Shown: positions 59,977 to 64,000 of the stretch, piece after piece
Layout of the letters: every line of letters starts with the position of its first letter
How positions within the stretch are numbered: the first letter of the stretch is position 1
Source: Lachnospiraceae bacterium
GTDB lineage: Bacteria > Bacillota > Clostridia > Lachnospirales > Lachnospiraceae
DNA length: 64,000 bases
Assembly: GCA_017527205.1 (NCBI GenBank)
Contig: JAFXQK010000069.1
Span: forward strand, 1-64,000
Direction of reading: 5' to 3'
Program-made: the position numbers and the translations under genes
The notes under the pieces: model-generated
Told to the model about the DNA's origin: nothing
Database searches by the model: none
What the model saw: the letters and a program-made list of their open reading frames with translations, nothing else

Positions 59977-60486
59977 CTAGGCTAAAATCTCTTCTACGGA
60001 TTTGCCACGGTTCTTAGCCACTTCTTCGGGAGCCTTCAGCTGAGACAGACCCGAAATGGTTGCAAGAACTACGTTCTGCTTATTGTTGGAACCAAGAGAC
60101 TTGGTACGAATGTTCTTGATACCTGCAAGCTCACATACCACACGGGCAGGACCGCCTGCGATGATACCGGTACCTTCCGGAGCCTTCTTCAGCAGTACGT
60201 TTGCGGAACCATACTTACCTACAAAGTCATGGGTGATGGAATTGTTCTCATCCAATGCGATGCTAACGATGTGCTTCTCAGCATCTTCCTTGCCCTTACG
60301 AATAGCTTCGGGAATTTCAACTGCCTTGCCAAGACCTGCGCCAACGTGGCCCTTGCCGTCACCTACTACTACGAGAGCGGTGAAACGCATGGTACGGCCA
60401 CCCTTAACGGTCTTTGCTACGCGCTTGATGGTTACAACCTTATCAGTGAGCTCTAACTGGCTTGCATCTATGATCGTATGTTTCAT
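59977..60486 (-). CDS. rpsE: Small-subunit ribosomal protein uS5
   Basis: 169 residues. The double-stranded-RNA-binding segment [19 protein letters not shown] and [20 protein letters not shown] are characteristic, as is [19 protein letters not shown]. It lines the mRNA entry tunnel and affects decoding fidelity. Confidence 0.98.
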   Translation of the reverse strand: MKHTIIDASQLELTDKVVTIKRVAKTVKGGRTMRFTALVVVGDGKGHVGAGLGKAVEIPEAIRKGKEDAEKHIVSIALDENNSITHDFVGKYGSANVLLKKAPEGTGIIAGGPARVVCELAGIKNIRTKSLGSNNKQNVVLATISGLSQLKAPEEVAKNRGKSVEEILA

Positions 60487-60506
60487 GACGTCTTCCTCTT
60501 CCTTTC

Positions 60507-60875
60507 CTAGAATTCCAAGCCAGCTTCTCTGGCTGCCTCAGCAAGTGCTGCGATCTTACCCTGGTAAATGAAGCCGCCTCTGTCGAAAACAACTTCCTTG
60601 ATACCCTTCTCAATCGCACGCTTTGCAATTACGGTTCCCAGATATGCTGCAGCTTCCACGGTGTCGGTGTAATCCAGCTCACCCTTAACTTCCTTCTCAA
60701 GGGTGGATGCTGCTACCAGCGTGTTTCCTACGGTGTCGTCAATGATCTGCGCATACATATGCTTGTTGCTTCTGAACACTGCAAGACGAGGTCTTTCAGC
60801 AGTGCCGCTGAAGCGGTTACGTATTCTCATGTGCTTTTTAGCACGTACTTCTTGTCTGGATTCCTTACTAACCAT
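60507..60875 (-). CDS. rplR: Large-subunit ribosomal protein uL18
   Basis: 122 residues from the ATG at 60875; the ATG two codons earlier is only three bases from [25 protein letters not shown] and [20 protein letters not shown] are conserved. It binds 5S rRNA together with uL5 and bL25. Confidence 0.97.
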   Translation of the reverse strand: MVSKESRQEVRAKKHMRIRNRFSGTAERPRLAVFRSNKHMYAQIIDDTVGNTLVAASTLEKEVKGELDYTDTVEAAAYLGTVIAKRAIEKGIKEVVFDRGGFIYQGKIAALAEAAREAGLEF

Positions 60876-60896
60876 CTTCATACACTCCTTATCTTA

Positions 60897-61445
60897 TTAT
60901 TTCTTACCCTTACCAGTCTTGCCTTCTTTACGTCTAATGGTTTCAGTAGCATACTTAATACCCTTACCCTTGTAAGGCTCAGGTCTTCTCTTGTCTCTGA
61001 TCTCTGCTGCGTACTGACCAACCTTCTCCTTATCAATACCCTTGATAATGATGATGTTCTGGCCATCTACAACAGACTCGATTCCCTCGGGATCCATCAT
61101 CTCTACGGGATGAGAGTAACCAAGATTCAGGGTCAGCTTCTTACCAGACTTTGCAGCTCTGTAACCAACACCGTTCACCTCAAGCTTCTTCTCATAACCC
61201 TGCGTAACACCAACAACCATGTTGTTGATCAGAGTTCTGGTGAGTCCGTGAAGGGACTTCATCTTCTTTAAGTCATTGGGTCTGCTGACAACTACCTCAG
61301 CGCCCTCCAACTTGATTTCCATTTCTGCGGGTAACACTCTCTCAAGAGTTCCCTTAGGTCCTTTAACAGTTACCTTGTTATTTTCTGCTACGTCTACAGT
61401 AACACCTGCAGGTATAGCGATTGGCATTCTACCGATTCTGGACAT
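60897..61445 (-). CDS. rplF: Large-subunit ribosomal protein uL6
   Basis: 182 residues. The N-terminal [18 protein letters not shown] and the C-terminal [20 protein letters not shown] are family signatures; two tandem beta-alpha domains are of normal length. Confidence 0.98.
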   Translation of the reverse strand: MSRIGRMPIAIPAGVTVDVAENNKVTVKGPKGTLERVLPAEMEIKLEGAEVVVSRPNDLKKMKSLHGLTRTLINNMVVGVTQGYEKKLEVNGVGYRAAKSGKKLTLNLGYSHPVEMMDPEGIESVVDGQNIIIIKGIDKEKVGQYAAEIRDKRRPEPYKGKGIKYATETIRRKEGKTGKGKK

Positions 61446-61504
61446 GCCCGTACCTCCTAGTTTATATTATAACAATTAATAGTTACCTTACATAATCATC
61501 TCGA

Positions 61505-61605
61505 AAAGCAGCCGCTTCGCGTCTGTCGCTGCTTTGCAGCTCATCCTTTTCTCGATGTCGGCCGCACGAAATCAAATACTTCGCTTCGCTCGTGCTTGAT
61601 TTCGT
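61505..61605 (-). other. Two strong hairpins between rpsH and rplF
   Basis: The 182-base spacer holds AAAGCAGC/GCTGCTTT (61505-61512, 61528-61535) and the perfect 10-base pair ACGAAATCAA/TTGATTTCGT (61566-61575, 61596-61605). Both loops contain CGCTTCGC-like sequence. No T-tract follows, so it is not an ordinary terminator; an mRNA processing or regulatory structure is possible. Confidence 0.6.
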
Positions 61606-61627
61606 TGCTTTCGGTTCTCTTTTCGTC

Positions 61628-62029
61628 TTACCAGACGAATGCGAGAACCTCGCCTCCAACCTGGAGCTCACGAGCCTTTTTGTCGGTGATTACGCCCTGG
61701 TTGGTAGAGATGATTGCGATGCCGAGTCCGCCGAGAACCTTGGGAAGCTCTTCCTTGCCTGCGTATACGCGAAGGCCGGGCTTGGAGATTCTCTTGATGC
61801 CGGAAATGATCTTCTCGTTCTTATCTGCACCATACTTTAAGGTGATGCGGATCGTCTTGAAGCTACCCTCGTCAATCAAATCATATTTCTTAATAAATCC
61901 TTCATCCAGAAGAATCTGCGCAATCGCCAGCTTCATCTTGGAAGAGGGAACGTCAACCGTGTCATGCTTTGCAGTATTTGCATTGCGGATTCTTGTGAGC
62001 ATATCTGCAATAGGATCACTCATAGCCAT
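61628..62029 (-). CDS. rpsH: Small-subunit ribosomal protein uS8
   Basis: 133 residues. [20 protein letters not shown] and the C-terminal [19 protein letters not shown], where the STNQG/ STSKG position binds 16S helix 21, are diagnostic. An alternative start two codons later (MSDPIAD) is possible. Confidence 0.98.
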   Translation of the reverse strand: MAMSDPIADMLTRIRNANTAKHDTVDVPSSKMKLAIAQILLDEGFIKKYDLIDEGSFKTIRITLKYGADKNEKIISGIKRISKPGLRVYAGKEELPKVLGGLGIAIISTNQGVITDKKARELQVGGEVLAFVW

Positions 62030-62048
62030 TTTCGTATTTCCTCCTTCC

Positions 62049-62234
62049 TTACCAACTTGCCTTCTTTACGCCAGGGATCTGACCCTTGTATGCGAGTTCA
62101 CGGAAGCAAACTCTGCAGATTCCGTACTTTCTCAGAACGGAATGAGGGCGTCCGCAAATGTTGCAACGGGTGTAAGCCTGGGTAGAGAACTTGGGCTTGC
62201 GCTGCTGTTTAATTTTCATTGATGTCTTTGCCAT
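62049..62234 (-). CDS. rpsN: Small-subunit ribosomal protein uS14, zinc-binding form
   Basis: 61 residues. Four zinc-binding cysteines in CNICGRPH and CRVC around RKYGI define the C+ (type Z) form typical of Firmicutes. Confidence 0.98.
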   Translation of the reverse strand: MAKTSMKIKQQRKPKFSTQAYTRCNICGRPHSVLRKYGICRVCFRELAYKGQIPGVKKASW

Positions 62235-62251
62235 CAGAATTTACCTCCTTA

Positions 62252-62791
62252 TTATTTCGCGAACGGCATGTTGAACAGGGTTAACAGTTCGCGTGCCTCT
62301 TCATCGGTCTTAGCCGTCGTAACAAAGATGATATCCATGCCACGGGTCTTGTCAATCTTATCGTACTCGATCTCAGGGAAAATGAACTGCTCCTTGATAC
62401 CAAGGGCATAATTTCCTCTGCCATCGAAGCCGTTGGGATTGATGCCTCTGAAGTCACGTACTCGAGGTAATGCGAGGTTTACAAGGCGATCAAGAAACTC
62501 ATACATCTTATCTCCGCGAAGGGTGGTCTTACAACCAATTGCCATACCCTCACGAATCTTGAAGTTTGCGATGGATTTCTTAGCCTTGGTGAGAACAGCC
62601 TTCTGACCGGTAATCTGCTCCATGTCATGTACTGCATTCTCAAGGGTCTTTGCGTTGTCCTTTGCTTCGCCAACGCCCATATTTACAACGATCTTGTCAA
62701 GCTTGGGAACTTCCATAATGTTCTTATAACCGAACTTCTTGGTCATTGCAGCGACAATCTCGTCCTGATACATATCTTTCAGTCTTGCCAC
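62252..62791 (-). CDS. rplE: Large-subunit ribosomal protein uL5
   Basis: 179 residues from a GTG at 62791. GGAAGGAGG lies nine bases before it, and the upstream ATG at 62812 would place that site within the coding region. [36 protein letters not shown] and [15 protein letters not shown] are characteristic. It contacts 5S rRNA and P-site tRNA. Confidence 0.97.
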   Translation of the reverse strand: MARLKDMYQDEIVAAMTKKFGYKNIMEVPKLDKIVVNMGVGEAKDNAKTLENAVHDMEQITGQKAVLTKAKKSIANFKIREGMAIGCKTTLRGDKMYEFLDRLVNLALPRVRDFRGINPNGFDGRGNYALGIKEQFIFPEIEYDKIDKTRGMDIIFVTTAKTDEEARELLTLFNMPFAK

Positions 62792-62815
62792 GTTTTTTGT
62801 CCTCCTTCCCATGGA

Positions 62816-63127
62816 TTAGTCGATCACTTCGCCAGTCTTCTTGGCAAAGCGAACCTTCTTATCGCCGACCATCTTGAAGCCAACCCTGGTAGGCTGACCC
62901 TTAACAACCAGCATAACGTTGGAAATGTCAAGCGGAGCTTCCTTCTGGATGATTCCTCCATCGGGATTTGCCTGGGAGGGCTTAACATGCTTGGTAACTT
63001 TATTTACGCCTTCTACCAGGATCTTATGATTCTTCATGTCTACGGAAAGAACCTTACCTTCCGCGCCTGCATCTTTACCGGCGATGACCTTAACGGTCTC
63101 ACCCTTCTTAATCTTCAACGAAGCCAT
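62816..63127 (-). CDS. rplX: Large-subunit ribosomal protein uL24
   Basis: 103 residues. KKGETVKVIAGKDAGAEGKV is the KOW motif; PLDISNVMLV and RVGFKMVGDKKVRFAKKTGE are conserved. It initiates 50S assembly. Confidence 0.98.
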   Translation of the reverse strand: MASLKIKKGETVKVIAGKDAGAEGKVLSVDMKNHKILVEGVNKVTKHVKPSQANPDGGIIQKEAPLDISNVMLVVKGQPTRVGFKMVGDKKVRFAKKTGEVID

Positions 63128-63139
63128 GTGGTTACCTCC

Positions 63140-63508
63140 TTACAGTACTTCGGGAGCCAGAGAAACGATCTTCATAAACTGTTTCTCACGAAGCTCTCTT
63201 GCAACGGGTCCAAAGATACGAGTTCCTCTGGGAGTCTTGTCATCCTTGATGATCACTGCTGCATTCTCGTCAAACTTAATGTAGGAACCGTCTTTACGGC
63301 GAACGCCTTTAACGGTACGAACCACAACAGCCTTCACTACGTCACCCTTCTTTACAACGCCGCCTGGTGTTGCATCTTTAACGGAAGCAACGATGATGTC
63401 GCCAATCGCCGCATATCTTCTTGTAGATCCGCCCATAACACGGATGCAAAGCAGTTCCTTCGCGCCGGTGTTATCAGCAACCTTCAGTCTAGTTTCCTGC
63501 TGAACCAT
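63140..63508 (-). CDS. rplN: Large-subunit ribosomal protein uL14
   Basis: 122 residues. [20 protein letters not shown] and [20 protein letters not shown] are signatures of uL14, an interface protein with bL19. Confidence 0.98.
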   Translation of the reverse strand: MVQQETRLKVADNTGAKELLCIRVMGGSTRRYAAIGDIIVASVKDATPGGVVKKGDVVKAVVVRTVKGVRRKDGSYIKFDENAAVIIKDDKTPRGTRIFGPVARELREKQFMKIVSLAPEVL

Positions 63509-63523
63509 GATTCTTCCTCCTAA

Positions 63524-63781
63524 TTATTTCACTTTCTCTACGATCTCGACAAGTCTCCATCTCTTGTCCTTGGACAGAGGTCTCGTCTCCATAACCTTTA
63601 CGGTGTCGCCAATGCTGCATTCGTTGTTCTCGTCATGAGCCTTCAGCTTATAGGTCTCCTTTACGATCTTCTTGTAGAGGGGATGAGCTACGTGCTCCTC
63701 AATCGCAACAACAATCGTCTTATCCATCTTATTGCTAACGACCTTACCGATACGGGTCTTTCTTAAATTTCTCTCTTCCAC
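63524..63781 (-). CDS. rpsQ: Small-subunit ribosomal protein uS17
   Basis: 85 residues from a GTG start with AAGGAG seven to nine bases before. [37 protein letters not shown] match the OB-fold family. Confidence 0.97.
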   Translation of the reverse strand: MEERNLRKTRIGKVVSNKMDKTIVVAIEEHVAHPLYKKIVKETYKLKAHDENNECSIGDTVKVMETRPLSKDKRWRLVEIVEKVK

Positions 63782-63795
63782 GGCTGATCTCCTTT

Positions 63796-63999
63796 CTACG
63801 CGTTAGCCTTCTGGTTCATAACGGTCTGGATGCGGGCGATGTTCTTGCGAACCTCCTTGATCCTAGCCGTGTTGTCCAGCTGGTTCGTAGCGTTCTGGAA
63901 TCTCAAATTGAAAAGTTCCTTCTTTGCAGATACCAGCTCAGCTGCAAGCTCTGCAGCATTCTTACTCTGTAACTCTTCTAAATACTTATTAGTTTTCAT
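63796..63999 (-). CDS. rpmC: Large-subunit ribosomal protein uL29
   Basis: 67 residues, complete; its ATG is the last codon in the window and rplP is expected just outside. [19 protein letters not shown] and [20 protein letters not shown] are typical. Located beside the tunnel exit. Confidence 0.96.
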   Translation of the reverse strand: MKTNKYLEELQSKNAAELAAELVSAKKELFNLRFQNATNQLDNTARIKEVRKNIARIQTVMNQKANA

Positions 64000-64000
64000 T

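Overview
The window looks like a chromosomal segment of a gut- or rumen-type Clostridia, most likely a Lachnospiraceae-like anaerobe. This rests on the gene order of the spc/alpha ribosomal operon (rpsD present, infA-rpmJ-rpsM-rpsK-rpsD-rpoA-rplQ), a four-cysteine uS14, a zinc-lid adenylate kinase, strong AGGAGG ribosome binding sites, near-consensus sigma-A promoters, InlB_B/GLUG/LRR surface proteins and sugar-binding lipoproteins. Almost every gene is on the minus strand, so transcription runs from right to left.

Right end (52.3-64 kb): an unbroken ribosomal operon, rpmC-rpsQ-rplN-rplX-rplE-rpsN-rpsH-rplF-rplR-rpsE-rpmD-rplO-secY-adk-map-infA-rpmJ-rpsM-rpsK-rpsD-rpoA-rplQ, closed by a strong terminator. 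Two gaps inside it (rpsH-rplF and rpmJ-rpsM) are filled with hairpins. Middle right (41-52 kb): two large orphan solute-binding lipoproteins with propeller-like N-terminal halves, a histidine phosphatase, an unknown membrane protein, the ECF transporter module ecfA1-ecfA2-ecfT, an array of seven terminator-like hairpins, then truA. The usual rplQ-ecf-truA neighbourhood is therefore present but split by inserted genes. Middle (27-41 kb): an ECF sigma/anti-sigma pair, a paralogue of the membrane protein, an SH3-NlpC/P60 cell-wall hydrolase, a Ser/Glu-rich lipoprotein, an OmpR-type two-component pair, an unusual ACTGTC inverted-repeat array, an iron alcohol dehydrogenase, a GGDEF pseudogene, bL25/Ctc, a zinc-finger-less DnaJ and a thioesterase.

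Left third (1-27 kb) is the accessory region. Three very large secreted proteins stand in a row. Each has a different N-terminal architecture: GLUG repeats, cysteine-rich zinc-ribbon-like repeats, and beta-helix plus leucine-rich repeats. All end in the same C-terminal domain of about 285 residues, which is about 95 percent identical at protein level and almost identical in DNA. Between and beside them are a LuxR-type response regulator, a receiver-like protein that lacks the phosphorylatable aspartate, and a membrane-sensor/kinase/regulator operon flanked by an intact and a broken copy of a spermidine-synthase-like methyltransferase. I regard this as the best candidate for an undescribed system: a surface-protein family with one exchangeable or concertedly evolving terminal domain and a dedicated set of regulators.

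A second theme is minisatellite activity at gene ends. At four loci a short tandem repeat includes the stop codon of a gene and runs on into the spacer. One gene carries a seven-unit 15-bp repeat at its start, and a seven-unit array of terminator-like hairpins lies after ecfT. No tRNA, rRNA, CRISPR array, transposase or phage gene was recognised.
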